A stretch of DNA of 64,000 bases from Bacteroidota bacterium (GTDB lineage Bacteria > Bacteroidota > Bacteroidia > 2-12-FULL-35-15). The notes below the pieces were generated by a model that made no database searches, was not told where the DNA came from, and saw nothing but the letters and a program-made list of their open reading frames with translations. The DNA is taken from contig CANNHN010000002.1 of assembly GCA_947504725.1 (NCBI GenBank), positions 456,141 through 520,140 of the forward strand, read 5' to 3'. Made by a program: the position numbers and the translations under genes. The number at the start of each line of letters is the position of its first letter. The stretch's first letter is position 1. Shown here in pieces: positions 24,948 through 34,172 of this stretch.

Positions 24948-26087
24948 ATGCACATGAAAACGCCCATTTATTTGGATTACAATGCCACAACACCTGCAGA
25001 TAAAAGAGTGTTAGAAACCATGTTACCCTATTTTACTGAAAAATTCGGGAATTCTTCCAGTCGCACTCATTCTTTTGGCTGGATTGCGGAAGATGCTGTT
25101 AAAACTGCACGTCAGCAAGTTGCCGACTTGATTAATTGCTTGGAACAGGAAGTGATTTTTACATCCGGTTCAACCGAAGCAATTAATCTTGCAATAAAAG
25201 GAGTTTGGGAAAACTATCAGTTGAAAGGCAAACACATTATTACTGTTAAAACAGAACACAAAGCCGTTTTGGATACTTGCGAAATACTCGAAAAGAAAGG
25301 TGCAACAATTACCTATTTGAATGTTGATAGAGAAGGAGTGATTGATTTGCAAGAATTAAAAAATGCATTAACTCCGCAAACCATTCTGGTGGCGATTATG
25401 TATGCGAACAATGAAACAGGTGTGATTCAACCCATTAAAGAAATTGCAGATTTAGTTCACACAAATAATAGTCTGTTCTTTTGTGATGCAACTCAAGTAG
25501 TTGGAAAAATAAACATAGATGTGCAAGAGGAACACATTGATATCATGTGTTTGAGCGCACATAAATTTTATGGACCGAAAGGAGTTGGAGCATTGTATGT
25601 TCGCAGAAAAGATCCGCGTGTAACATTGTCGCCACAGATAGATGGTGGCGGACACGAACGAGGATTACGCTCCGGAACATTAAATGTAACAGGGATTGTT
25701 GGCTTAGGTAAAGCATGTGAAATTGCAAAATTAGATATGTGGGATGATTCAGCCAGGATCTCAAAATTGCGAACACGTTTGGAGCAATTTCTATGCGAAC
25801 TTCCGAATACATATATAAATGGGAGTACAAAAAATCGTTTGTTCAACACAACCAATATATGTTTTCAAGGAAACCGCTCCGAAACAATCATCAAGAAAAT
25901 TCCAAACATTGCAGTTGCGATGGGCTCAGCTTGCACTTCTGCTATTGCTGAACCGTCACACGTTTTAAAAGCAATGGGATTGAGTGATGAAGATACGTAT
26001 TCCTCTATTCGCTTTAGTATAGGGAAATACACAACAGAAGCAGAAATCAAGGAAACTATAGAAACAGTAAAAAATGCAATTTTATAA
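24948..26087 (+). CDS. IscS/NifS-type cysteine desulfurase
   Basis: A 379-residue group I cysteine desulfurase. It starts MHMKTPIYLDYNATTPADKRV (the ATG at 24954 is equally possible). The PLP lysine is in SAHKFYGPKGVGALY and the mobile-loop Cys in MGSACTSAIAEPSHVLKAMG. It is divergent from sufS, with no iscU or iscA beside it, so it may serve tRNA thiolation or supply sulfur and selenium. That role is inference. The two desulfurases belong to different groups and are not a recent duplication. Confidence 0.92.
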   Translation: MHMKTPIYLDYNATTPADKRVLETMLPYFTEKFGNSSSRTHSFGWIAEDAVKTARQQVADLINCLEQEVIFTSGSTEAINLAIKGVWENYQLKGKHIITVKTEHKAVLDTCEILEKKGATITYLNVDREGVIDLQELKNALTPQTILVAIMYANNETGVIQPIKEIADLVHTNNSLFFCDATQVVGKINIDVQEEHIDIMCLSAHKFYGPKGVGALYVRRKDPRVTLSPQIDGGGHERGLRSGTLNVTGIVGLGKACEIAKLDMWDDSARISKLRTRLEQFLCELPNTYINGSTKNRLFNTTNICFQGNRSETIIKKIPNIAVAMGSACTSAIAEPSHVLKAMGLSDEDTYSSIRFSIGKYTTEAEIKETIETVKNAIL

Positions 26088-26182
26088 CTATTTAATTATC
26101 AATTAGTTGGTTGTTAATGTTGTTAAATCCCAATACAATTAAACTTTACCATTTTCACTACGTCTAACCACAAATACAGGTG

Positions 26183-26728
26183 ATGCAGCAGTATACAGAT
26201 CAGGAAATTTTAGAGATGTTTCATAACGAGGAATCGCGAAATATGTCCATCCATTTTTTGATCAAACAATATCAGGAAAGGTTATACTGGCACATTAGAA
26301 AAATTGTAATTGATCACGATGATGCGGATGATGTTTTACAAAACACATTTATAAAAGCTTGGAAAGGATTAGAAAATTTCAAAGGAGATTCAAAAATTTA
26401 TACCTGGTTATTTAGAATTGGAACCAACGAATCGATTTCCTTTTTACGACAAAAAAGAACAAATGTAACATCCATTCATCCCATCGAATACCAATTAAGC
26501 AATTCACTTTCATCGGATGCTTATTTTGAAGGAGACGAGATTCAATTGAAATTACAAAAAGCAATTTTGACATTACCAGAAAAGCAACGCATCGTTTTTA
26601 ATATGCGTTATTACGATGAAACACCGTATGAAGAAATGTCGGAAATATTAGATACATCTGTTGGAGCATTAAAATCATCGTATCATATTGCTGCAAAAAA
26701 AATTGAAGAAGAATTACTTAACAAATAG
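26183..26728 (+). CDS. ECF-type RNA polymerase sigma factor
   Basis: A 181-residue sigma-70 family protein. Region 2 holds HDDADDVLQNTFIKAWKGLENFKGDSKIYTWLFRIGTNESISFLR, and region 4 holds LTLPEKQRIVFNMRYYDETPYEEMSEILDTSVGALKSSYHIA. It should direct transcription of an envelope or stress regulon. The ATG at 26183 is preferred over the GTG just before it. It is the first gene of a four-gene operon (gaps of 12, -1 and 7 bases). Confidence 0.93.
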   Translation: MQQYTDQEILEMFHNEESRNMSIHFLIKQYQERLYWHIRKIVIDHDDADDVLQNTFIKAWKGLENFKGDSKIYTWLFRIGTNESISFLRQKRTNVTSIHPIEYQLSNSLSSDAYFEGDEIQLKLQKAILTLPEKQRIVFNMRYYDETPYEEMSEILDTSVGALKSSYHIAAKKIEEELLNK

Positions 26729-26740
26729 AGAATAATAGAA

Positions 26741-27517
26741 ATGGACAATAATTACAATAACTTTCAAGAAGAGAATTTTTTACCACATGGTGGTAAGAAA
26801 AATTCTTTTGCCCTTCCGAAAGGTTATTTTGATTCCCTTTCTAATCGCATATTAAATAGAATTGAGTTCGAACGAGAAATAGCAGAATATAAAACGCTTT
26901 CTGAAAATCGAAAATCTACTTTTAAGGTTCCGCAAAATTATTTTGAAACGCTATCGAACACTTTAGAATATAAATATGAGTTGTCGGTTTTTCCTCAACT
27001 AGCAAGCACAAAAAAGCCTGTTTTGAAAGCTCTTCCCGAAAATTATTTTGAAAATTTAGAAAAGAAAGTTGCAGATAAATTTGAACTAGAATCAGAACTA
27101 AAAGAGTTTTCTGTTTTATCTTCTATTCCAAAGAAAAATGCATTTACTGTTGCATCTACATATTTTGAGAGCAAAACAGAAGTTGTAAAAGAAAAGATTC
27201 ATTCTTCTAAACCTGAATCAGGTGTTGTGCGACAATTAGTTGCAGCATTGTTTAAACCTCAAATGGCGATTGCGGCTAGTCTTATGCTGATTGTTGGAGT
27301 TTCAGCAATTTGGTATTTCAACAGAAAAGATTCAACTGTTCTAAATGGTGATTGTTTAACATTAGCATGTTTAGAAAAGAATGAAATTTTGAATGAAAAG
27401 AACATTCAAGATTTTGATGATGAAAGTTTATACGAAATGATTGACGAAACAGTATTGGATCAACAATTATCAGTAGATGAAACCGCTGAAGATTCTTTAA
27501 ACGCGAATAAAAAATAA
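26741..27517 (+). CDS. Membrane protein, probable anti-sigma factor, with four YF repeats
   Basis: A 258-residue protein with one membrane helix near 176-193 (AIAASLMLIVGVSAIWYF) and a cytoplasmic N-terminal half. That half holds a motif four times, at spacings of 35-39 residues: ALPKGYFDSL, KVPQNYFETL, ALPENYFENL and TVASTYFESK (YF at 29, 67, 102 and 141). The outer part is acidic with two Cys (NGDCLTLACLE). Its place directly after an ECF sigma gene, and the single-helix topology, suggest an anti-sigma factor. No zinc-binding ASD motif is seen, so the sigma-binding mode would be different from the classical one. Confidence 0.72.
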   Translation: MDNNYNNFQEENFLPHGGKKNSFALPKGYFDSLSNRILNRIEFEREIAEYKTLSENRKSTFKVPQNYFETLSNTLEYKYELSVFPQLASTKKPVLKALPENYFENLEKKVADKFELESELKEFSVLSSIPKKNAFTVASTYFESKTEVVKEKIHSSKPESGVVRQLVAALFKPQMAIAASLMLIVGVSAIWYFNRKDSTVLNGDCLTLACLEKNEILNEKNIQDFDDESLYEMIDETVLDQQLSVDETAEDSLNANKK

Positions 27518-27951
27518 TGAAATCGAATTTTAAACATATCCTTTTTACACTTGTGCTGATGTTCGCTATCAACATTGCTTCTGCGCAAGCCGATAAGAAG
27601 GATAAGATTGATGCGTTAAGAACAACCTTTATAAATAACAAAGTGAAATTCACCGCAGCAGAATCTCAAGCATTCTGGCCTTTGTACAATGAAATGAACG
27701 ATAAGCTAGAAGCAGTAAGAAAAAATTTTAGCTTGCAATACAATTCAAAAACCAATTACGATTTTGCTACCGACAAAGAAGCAGAAGCGTATTTAGCAGC
27801 AGAGTTAAATAAAAAACAAAAAGAGTTTGAGCTCTACAAAGAGTATTATGACAAGTTCAAAAAAGTGCTTCCAGTCAAAAAGGTCTCAGCCGTCCGAAGA
27901 GCGGAAGATGATTTTAAAAGAGAATTAATCAAAATTGTTAAAGAAAATTGA
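27517..27951 (+). CDS. Small periplasmic helical protein of the sigma operon
   Basis: A 144-residue protein with a signal peptide (1-23, ending ASA). The rest is charged and helical (KIDALRTTFINNKVKFTAAESQAFWPLYNEMNDKLEAVRKN) and resembles the Spy/CpxP-like proteins annotated in this phylum as sensors of ECF sigma factors. It shares one base with the previous stop (TAATG), so translation is coupled. The role as the periplasmic sensor of the sigma/anti-sigma pair is inferred. Confidence 0.75.
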   Translation: MKSNFKHILFTLVLMFAINIASAQADKKDKIDALRTTFINNKVKFTAAESQAFWPLYNEMNDKLEAVRKNFSLQYNSKTNYDFATDKEAEAYLAAELNKKQKEFELYKEYYDKFKKVLPVKKVSAVRRAEDDFKRELIKIVKEN

Positions 27952-27958
27952 TAGGATT

Positions 27959-29137
27959 GTGAAGCCGAATAAACAACATATTTTTTTACTGATAAGCTTT
28001 GTACTTTTTGCTACAAAGCTTTCAGCATTTAATACAAGCGACTCTACAAAGAAGGTTAAGGTGCCGAAACACTATTTTAACAAAACCTTATATGTTGATT
28101 ATTACTCAACTGGAAAAAGAGATTTAGATACGGTTAATCGAATTTCAAAACTTTTAGGTTCTTACAACGTTAACCAGTTTTCAATAGGTTATAATTTCCC
28201 AATTGTTACTAGAGATATTTATAATAAGGACAGCACAAAAATTTCTACTTTTAATTTCCTGCTTACTGGAAACTACACAAGTTTGAAATTAAATTTAGAA
28301 GGTATAAGCACACATCATTTGAATAAGTTTTCTTTTGGTTGTAGAGGATTTTATAGCAATGGAAAAAAAAGCATCTTCTTTGTAGAACTGTCTCCGTTTG
28401 TTACACAGGACGGTTCGCGTGAATATACAAGAACGTATCGATTAGCTTCAACGATATTATACAATTATTCAGCGAGTCCTAGTTTTAGTTTCAGAGTAGG
28501 TTATACTCGCTCGTTCCTCTGGGGAAACCGCTATCAATTGCCTTATGTCGGAATACGAGTTGGACGATTAGATAAAACAAATTTTAGTGTTCAATTTCCA
28601 AGAGGCATGACATTGAGCATTCCGATTGGGAAACATGTTCGCACCAGCTTGTACACAAAACCTCAAGGTGGTTTGTATACATTCGCGAACACTGATTCGC
28701 TTAAAATTGGAAATATCAATGAAAATAATAAATTGTATTTCGGCAGGTATGAATTTTTGTCTGGTTTAAGATTGGATGTTCAGCCATCCGATTTTTTCAA
28801 TTTTTATTTAAGCACAGGTTTTACAACTAGAAATAAAATTCAATTTTATTCAACAACGCTTGTAAAAGATAATAACTCGACCTACCAAAATTATTATTCA
28901 GAAAAAGTAGGAGCAAGTATTTTTGCAAATTTTGGATTGGTGTTTCGATTTGGTAGAACTAAATCGACTTATAACAATAGTTTGATGTATGATATGAAAG
29001 ACATCAATAACACGATTGATCCAGGTGATAATGTCTTAAATAAAGGGAATGGCGACATTCCTCTTCCAGCAAATAAAATTAAAAAAGTAAATACAGATGA
29101 AATTCTGGATTTAATTGAAGCTCAGGATTTATATTAG
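27959..29137 (+). CDS. Probable outer-membrane protein of the sigma operon
   Basis: Unknown family. From the GTG at 27959 it is 392 residues with a good signal peptide (KPNKQHIFLLISFVLFATKLSA). An alternative TTG at 27935 overlaps the previous gene. The mature part alternates aromatic and polar residues in short strands (FSIGYNFPIV, FNFLLTGNYTSLKLNLEG, YFGRYEFLSGLRLDVQPSDFFNFYLSTGF), as in a beta-barrel. A short acidic C-terminal tail ends EILDLIEAQDLY. It may be the envelope component sensed or controlled by the sigma system. Its end overlaps the convergent selD gene by nine bases. Confidence 0.68.
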   Translation: MKPNKQHIFLLISFVLFATKLSAFNTSDSTKKVKVPKHYFNKTLYVDYYSTGKRDLDTVNRISKLLGSYNVNQFSIGYNFPIVTRDIYNKDSTKISTFNFLLTGNYTSLKLNLEGISTHHLNKFSFGCRGFYSNGKKSIFFVELSPFVTQDGSREYTRTYRLASTILYNYSASPSFSFRVGYTRSFLWGNRYQLPYVGIRVGRLDKTNFSVQFPRGMTLSIPIGKHVRTSLYTKPQGGLYTFANTDSLKIGNINENNKLYFGRYEFLSGLRLDVQPSDFFNFYLSTGFTTRNKIQFYSTTLVKDNNSTYQNYYSEKVGASIFANFGLVFRFGRTKSTYNNSLMYDMKDINNTIDPGDNVLNKGNGDIPLPANKIKKVNTDEILDLIEAQDLY

Positions 29138-30166
29138 TGTAATTACTTTTTCGGCTTTCTTTTTTGTTTTTCCTATTGGATGGGCAAATTCTTGTAACCC
29201 TTCTTCCACTAATAGACTTTCAAATGCTATCTGATGTTTTGGATCAATTATAATTAAAAGTCCACCATTAGTTTGTGGGTCACACAATGTTAAAAGTGAA
29301 TCTCCAGTTATTCCTGAAACTTTTGGATCGTAACTACTCCAGTTTCTAAAACTGTTATCTGGGACACACATTTGTGAGGTATAGAAATTCAAATCATCAA
29401 TTAATGGAACTTTTGAGTATTCTATTTCAGCAGTCAAATTAGCTCCTTCAGCCATTTCAATTAAATGCCCTAACAACCCAAATCCTGTTACATCTGTCAT
29501 TGCAGTTACATAACTTAGCGCGCCTAATTTCTCACCTAACTTATTCAATTGCATCATTTGTTTGGTTGCAATTCCTTTGTGTTCCTCTTTTAATACTCCT
29601 TTCTTTTCTGCTGTAGTTAAAATCCCGACACCAATCTTTTTTGTGAGATAAATTAAATCTCCTTCTTTAGCGGTATTGTTTTGTTTTAAGTTTTTCAAAT
29701 CAATGATTCCTGTTACTGCTAATCCAAAAATTGGTTCCGGACTGTCAATACTATGTCCCCCTGCAAGTGTAATTCCAGCTTCTGCGCAAATCATTCTTGC
29801 TCCGTCAATAACTTTTTGAGCAAGTTCAGGGGAAAGTTTATTAATGGGCCAACCTAAAATCGCGATTGCCAAAAGTGGTTTTCCACCCATTGCATACACA
29901 TCGCTGATTGCATTGGCAGCAGCAATTTTTCCGAAATCAGTCGCGTCATCCACAATTGGCATAAAAAAATCAGTGGTGCTGATAATGGCTTGTCCGTTTC
30001 CAATATCATAAACGGCAGCATCATCTTTTGAGCTGTTTCCTACAATTAACTTTTTATCTGTTGGAGCAACAAAATTCGACTTTAGAATTTCCTCTAAAAC
30101 ATGAGGAGCAATTTTACAACCGCATCCTGCTCCGTGTGAGTATTGTGTAAGTTTAACTTCTTCCAT
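29129..30166 (-). CDS. selD: Selenide, water dikinase (selenophosphate synthetase)
   Basis: A 345-residue SelD that makes selenophosphate from selenide and ATP. The N-terminal active site is HGAGCGCK, with C15 (Cys, not selenocysteine) and K18. DDAAVYDIGNGQAIISTTDFFMPIVDD is the ATP and metal site. The ATG at 30166 is preferred to the upstream TTG at 30175. mnmH lies 77 bases upstream on the same strand. No selA, selB or selC is visible here, so selenophosphate is likely used at least for tRNA selenation. Confidence 0.96.
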   Translation of the reverse strand: MEEVKLTQYSHGAGCGCKIAPHVLEEILKSNFVAPTDKKLIVGNSSKDDAAVYDIGNGQAIISTTDFFMPIVDDATDFGKIAAANAISDVYAMGGKPLLAIAILGWPINKLSPELAQKVIDGARMICAEAGITLAGGHSIDSPEPIFGLAVTGIIDLKNLKQNNTAKEGDLIYLTKKIGVGILTTAEKKGVLKEEHKGIATKQMMQLNKLGEKLGALSYVTAMTDVTGFGLLGHLIEMAEGANLTAEIEYSKVPLIDDLNFYTSQMCVPDNSFRNWSSYDPKVSGITGDSLLTLCDPQTNGGLLIIIDPKHQIAFESLLVEEGLQEFAHPIGKTKKKAEKVITLI

Positions 30167-30170
30167 ATTT

Positions 30171-30195
30171 GCCAAAAAGACGCAAAGGCGCCAAG
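30171..30195 (-). repeat. Diverged family B-like repeat between mnmH and selD
   Basis: Contains GACGCAAAGGCGCC and, 40 bases on, GCGACTTAGCGG, both resembling the reverse complement of the GC-rich blocks at 2311-2357 and 5191-5239. It lies immediately upstream of the selD start. The match is partial. Confidence 0.4.
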
Positions 30196-30243
30196 TTTTT
30201 TTTATCTAATTATAATAATTATTTTCTTCGTGTTTTTTGCGAC

Positions 30244-31263
30244 TTAGCGGAAAGCCTTTTTTATCGCTTTAGCAATCTGCTCAACATCCATTTTCTCAAA
30301 CTCACAATGTGTAACTCGATCTTCACCTCTTTGCTCTTCTCCATAATTATATGTTTTATCATAATAAACCAAACATATTTCAAATGCTTTTTCAAAGTCT
30401 CCTTGCCCTATTGCTTGAATGGCAAGTTTGACGTGTTGACCTCCTAAGCGTTTCCCAATTCGTTCAGTAGCATCAATTAACTCTTCTTTACTAAATTTTC
30501 CATATTCGCTTACCAAATATTCAATTCGTTCTTTTAGAGGTAAGCCAATCGAAATTACTGATGCTTTTTGCATTTGCTCCCACAAACCATTGGGCAGGTT
30601 GTTTTTTCCAATCAGTCTGCTTTCATTTTCTATCCAGCATTTTTTTTCAGAATCAATTTTAGAAAAATGAAATGAAAGTTCGTTTTCAAATTGCTCTTGT
30701 GAATTTTGTTTTTCTTCTCCTAAAGAGCCGAAAGAGGAGCCTTTGTGACGAGCCAGTTTTTCTAAATCGATAATTTGTTCGTTTTGTTTTTCAAGTTCGT
30801 GCAGAATCAATGTTTTCCCTGTTCCCGTTTTTCCACCAAGAATCACAATTTTTTTTTGCTCATTAAAACTATCTAAAACATATTTTCGATAACTTTTATA
30901 TCCACCTTTAAGTGTTAAACATTTAAATCCATACGTTTCTAAAAACCAAGCCATGCTGGAACTGCGCATTCCGCCTCGCCAACAATGAACTAAAAAGATA
31001 TCTGATTTGTTTAGTTTAATTCCATCTTGTACAAAATGATGCAATTTCGGACCAACAATTTCCAAGCCTTTTAAAACAGCCGGTTGTTTTCCTTCTTTTT
31101 TATAGAGCGTTCCAATAATAACACGTTCTTCATTTGTGAAAATAGGAAGATTAAGAGCACCAACAATATGCCCTTGAGTAAATTCGGCTGGAGTACGCAC
31201 ATCCAGTATCGGATGTGTTTCCGAAAGTTTTAAGAATTCTTTTATATCGATTGGTGTCGGCAA
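30244..31263 (-). CDS. mnmH: tRNA 2-selenouridine synthase
   Basis: A 339-residue SelU/MnmH that replaces sulfur with selenium at wobble 2-thiouridine of tRNA, using selenophosphate. The rhodanese domain carries HCWRGGMRSSS with C94. A P-loop, GGKTGTGKT, is at 143-151 in the second domain. The frame has no early ATG. The TTG at 31263 (MPTPIDIKEF) fits the family and lies two bases after the stop of the upstream transporter, so translation is coupled. Followed by selD. Confidence 0.94.
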   Translation of the reverse strand: MPTPIDIKEFLKLSETHPILDVRTPAEFTQGHIVGALNLPIFTNEERVIIGTLYKKEGKQPAVLKGLEIVGPKLHHFVQDGIKLNKSDIFLVHCWRGGMRSSSMAWFLETYGFKCLTLKGGYKSYRKYVLDSFNEQKKIVILGGKTGTGKTLILHELEKQNEQIIDLEKLARHKGSSFGSLGEEKQNSQEQFENELSFHFSKIDSEKKCWIENESRLIGKNNLPNGLWEQMQKASVISIGLPLKERIEYLVSEYGKFSKEELIDATERIGKRLGGQHVKLAIQAIGQGDFEKAFEICLVYYDKTYNYGEEQRGEDRVTHCEFEKMDVEQIAKAIKKAFR

Positions 31264-31265
31264 AA

Positions 31266-32765
31266 TTATTTTACCTCTTGCATCAATTTACGAACTAGTG
31301 GAGAAATAGCGATTAATACAATTCCCGCAATCAATGCATAAATGGCAAGCTGTTGATAGCCGTCAGTATACAATTCCAATTTCGTAACTAAGGTTGCGTT
31401 TTCATCTGGACTCGACATTCCTGCTCCTAATAATCCTGCAGCATATTGTCCGTAAGCACTAGCCAAAAACCAAAATCCCATCATCATTCCTGATAAACGT
31501 TTTGGAGAAAGTTTTGTCATAATAGACAAACCGATTGGAGATAAAGCCAATTCACCAAATGTAATTACTAAGTAAGCAAGAGTAAATGCATTTAAAGATG
31601 TTTTTCCAGTTTCATCCGAAAAGAATTTTGTATAATAAAAAAGATAGAAGGCTGCAGCTAAGAACAAAAACCCGATCCCAAATTTAATTACGGTGTTTGG
31701 TTCAATCTTCTTTCTTGCCATTGCTAACCATATTAATCCTAGTATCGGACTGAAGATGATAACAAATAAAGAGTTGGAAGTATTGTTTACGATATTTGGA
31801 TTGATTTCAAACGATAGTAAATTATGGTGCAAATTATCTTGTGCGAAAAGGGCTAACGAGCCACCACTTTGTTCGAAGAATGCCCAAAAGATAATAGAGA
31901 ATAAAATAAAAATAAACGCAGCAATTAATTTCTTTTGAGCTTTTGCATCATTTTCTTTTATCGTTTCATAAATGAAATATAAAAAAGCCAATGGTCCGAT
32001 TGAATACATAAAGTAATCTGTATAATCAGTATTCTTAATCATGATAAAAATTAGAGGAATACTAAGTAATGCTCCAACATAAACGATTATTTCTTTCGTT
32101 AATCTTTTATTCGCAGGTAAATTTAATAGCGGGGAGTTTCCAATTGGGCCTAACGACTTTCTCGTCAACAAAAAAGTGATTAAACCCAACGCCATTACAA
32201 TGGCTGCTGAAAGGAATGCATAGCTCCAGCCATAATCTTTGCTCGTTCCTAAATACACACAAACTGCCCCACCTAACAACGCACCAATATTAATTCCGGA
32301 ATAAAACAATCCGAATCCAGCATCTCTTCTTGGGTCGCCTTCCTTGTATAATTCACCAACCATCGAAGAAATATTTGGTTTGAAAAATCCTGTTCCTATA
32401 ATTGAAAGTGTGATTCCTAAATAGAAAAATTCTTGCGGAGAAACTGCTATGATAATATTCCCGGCAATCATTACCAATCCACCAAACAACAACGATTTTT
32501 TGAATCCTAAAAATTTATCTGCAAAAATTCCACCTATAAAAGTGAATGCATAAACGAAAGCTTGAATTGCTCCATATTTTAAGTTCGCATCTTTATCAGG
32601 TAGCGACAGTCCTAGAATCTGATCAGCCATAAAAATGGTCAATACACCACGCATACCATAGAAACAAAAACGCTCCCACATTTCTACCAAAAACAGAAAC
32701 CATAATTGTTTCGGATATTTTCCTTTAAAATTCTGAATGTCTTCTAAGGTCAGTTCTTTTTCCAT
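31266..32765 (-). CDS. POT/PTR family peptide:H+ symporter
   Basis: A 499-residue inner-membrane transporter with about 12-14 helices. The ExxERFxYYGMR motif appears as EMWERFCFYGMRG near residues 28-40, and the second PTR block as FGLFYSGINIGALLG. It would import di- and tripeptides. It is the first gene of the POT-mnmH-selD string. The functional link to selenium may be import of selenium- or sulfur-amino-acid peptides, or none. Confidence 0.92.
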   Translation of the reverse strand: MEKELTLEDIQNFKGKYPKQLWFLFLVEMWERFCFYGMRGVLTIFMADQILGLSLPDKDANLKYGAIQAFVYAFTFIGGIFADKFLGFKKSLLFGGLVMIAGNIIIAVSPQEFFYLGITLSIIGTGFFKPNISSMVGELYKEGDPRRDAGFGLFYSGINIGALLGGAVCVYLGTSKDYGWSYAFLSAAIVMALGLITFLLTRKSLGPIGNSPLLNLPANKRLTKEIIVYVGALLSIPLIFIMIKNTDYTDYFMYSIGPLAFLYFIYETIKENDAKAQKKLIAAFIFILFSIIFWAFFEQSGGSLALFAQDNLHHNLLSFEINPNIVNNTSNSLFVIIFSPILGLIWLAMARKKIEPNTVIKFGIGFLFLAAAFYLFYYTKFFSDETGKTSLNAFTLAYLVITFGELALSPIGLSIMTKLSPKRLSGMMMGFWFLASAYGQYAAGLLGAGMSSPDENATLVTKLELYTDGYQQLAIYALIAGIVLIAISPLVRKLMQEVK

Positions 32766-32831
32766 GTTGTATTATTTTTATGAAAGATAGTATTTTTAAT
32801 TGATAATGAATGTTGAAAACAGTGGCACCTT

Positions 32832-32855
32832 GTCTTCGACTCCGCTCAGACTGAC
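32832..32855 (-). repeat. GAGCG-core hairpin element, copy 5 (stem GTCT/AGAC)
   Basis: Read on the minus strand: GTCA, arm GTCT, core GAGCGGAGTCGA, arm AGAC. Nine bases separate it from copy 6, which lies in the opposite orientation, so the two form an inverted pair. Confidence 0.8.
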
Positions 32856-32864
32856 GGTAAGAGC

Positions 32865-32888
32865 GTCACACTGAGCGTAGTCGAAGTG
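32865..32888 (+). repeat. GAGCG-core hairpin element, copy 6 (stem CACT/AGTG)
   Basis: GTCA, overlapping arm CACT, core GAGCGTAGTCGA, arm AGTG. With copy 5 it forms a symmetrical pair in the gap between the peptide transporter and purT. Confidence 0.8.
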
Positions 32889-32896
32889 CAGCATAT

Positions 32897-34063
32897 TTAC
32901 TTCGATTCTACTTTTACTTCCTTCGCAATCCCTATCGCTCGTTCTTTTACTTTATTCACATCGCTTCCTACTTTATCATAAGTCAAAGCAACAGCCATTC
33001 TTCTGTAAGGACGTGTCACTGGTTTTCCGAAAATACGAATATCACTTTGTGTGTGATTCATTGCTTTTTCTAATCCTGTGAATGTTGGATTCGTTCCTTC
33101 TTTATCAGCTAGTATTACTGCACTTGCACCAACTCTTTCTAAAGTAATTTCAGAAATTGGTAATCCTAAAATTGCTCGTGCATGTAATTCAAATTCAGAA
33201 AAATTTTGTGTTCCTGCTAAAGTTACCATTCCTGTGTCGTGCGGACGAGGAGATAATTCTGAAAAATAAACTCCATCATCTGCAAGAAAAAATTCCACTC
33301 CCCATAATCCTGAACCTGTTAATGCTTTTGTAACTAGCTCAGCCATGTGTTGTGCTTCTTTTAAATGTGCTTCATTTATTTCTGCAGGTTGCCAACTTTC
33401 CTGATAATCACCACGCTCTTGTCGGTGACCAATGGGCGGACAAAATAATGTCTTGCCACTCCTTTGTGTAACCGTCAATAAAGTAATTTCGGAATTAAAT
33501 TTTACAAATGCCTCTGCAATCACTTCAGAATAATCGCCACGTTTTCCTGCTTGTGCATAATCCCAAGCTTTTTGAATATCGCTTTCTGTTTTAATAACAC
33601 TTTGCCCTTTTCCAGATGAACTCATCAATGGTTTTACAACACATGGAATTCCAACGGTTTTTACTGCAGCAACTAATTCATCAAAACTATTTGCATATTC
33701 ATATTTAGCCGTTTTTAATTTCAATTCTTTAGCAGCTAAATCACGAATTGCTTTTCTGTTCATGGTAAAGTTTGCAGCTTTTGCACTTGGCACAACTGTT
33801 ATTCCTTGTTTTTCATAATCGTAAAAACGTTCGGTACGAATGGCTTCAATTTCTGGTACAATTAAATCCGGTTTATGTTTGGCAACTATTCTGTCGAGTT
33901 CAACGCCATCCAACATATTTATCACTTCTCGTTCGTCAGCTACTTGTTGTGCAGGTGCATCGTTGTATGAGTCAACAGCAATTACATATTGTCCCAATCG
34001 CTTTAATGCGATGACTAATTCTTTCCCAAGTTCACCTGAGCCTAATAGCATTATTTTCTTCAT
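32897..34063 (-). CDS. purT: Formate-dependent phosphoribosylglycinamide formyltransferase
   Basis: A 388-residue ATP-grasp enzyme that formylates GAR with formate and ATP in purine synthesis, the folate-free alternative to PurN. Visible segments are [26 protein letters not shown] (N-terminus), [15 protein letters not shown] (ATP loop near residue 155) and [24 protein letters not shown]. Length is normal. It is a single gene, divergent from kbl. Confidence 0.96.
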   Translation of the reverse strand: MKKIMLLGSGELGKELVIALKRLGQYVIAVDSYNDAPAQQVADEREVINMLDGVELDRIVAKHKPDLIVPEIEAIRTERFYDYEKQGITVVPSAKAANFTMNRKAIRDLAAKELKLKTAKYEYANSFDELVAAVKTVGIPCVVKPLMSSSGKGQSVIKTESDIQKAWDYAQAGKRGDYSEVIAEAFVKFNSEITLLTVTQRSGKTLFCPPIGHRQERGDYQESWQPAEINEAHLKEAQHMAELVTKALTGSGLWGVEFFLADDGVYFSELSPRPHDTGMVTLAGTQNFSEFELHARAILGLPISEITLERVGASAVILADKEGTNPTFTGLEKAMNHTQSDIRIFGKPVTRPYRRMAVALTYDKVGSDVNKVKERAIGIAKEVKVESK

Positions 34064-34106
34064 TTTTATTCTTTTTTAATTATCGCAATTTAAAGGAATT
34101 TTTCTA

Positions 34107-34114
34107 TATTTTTG
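34107..34114 (+). promoter_or_regulatory. -7 promoter element of kbl
   Basis: TATTTTTG, a perfect TAnnTTTG, giving a leader of about 54 bases. Confidence 0.5.
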
Positions 34115-34172
34115 TTGGAAAGAATCAACAATTATCTGACATCTCAATACTCACATCTCTTATCTATATATT

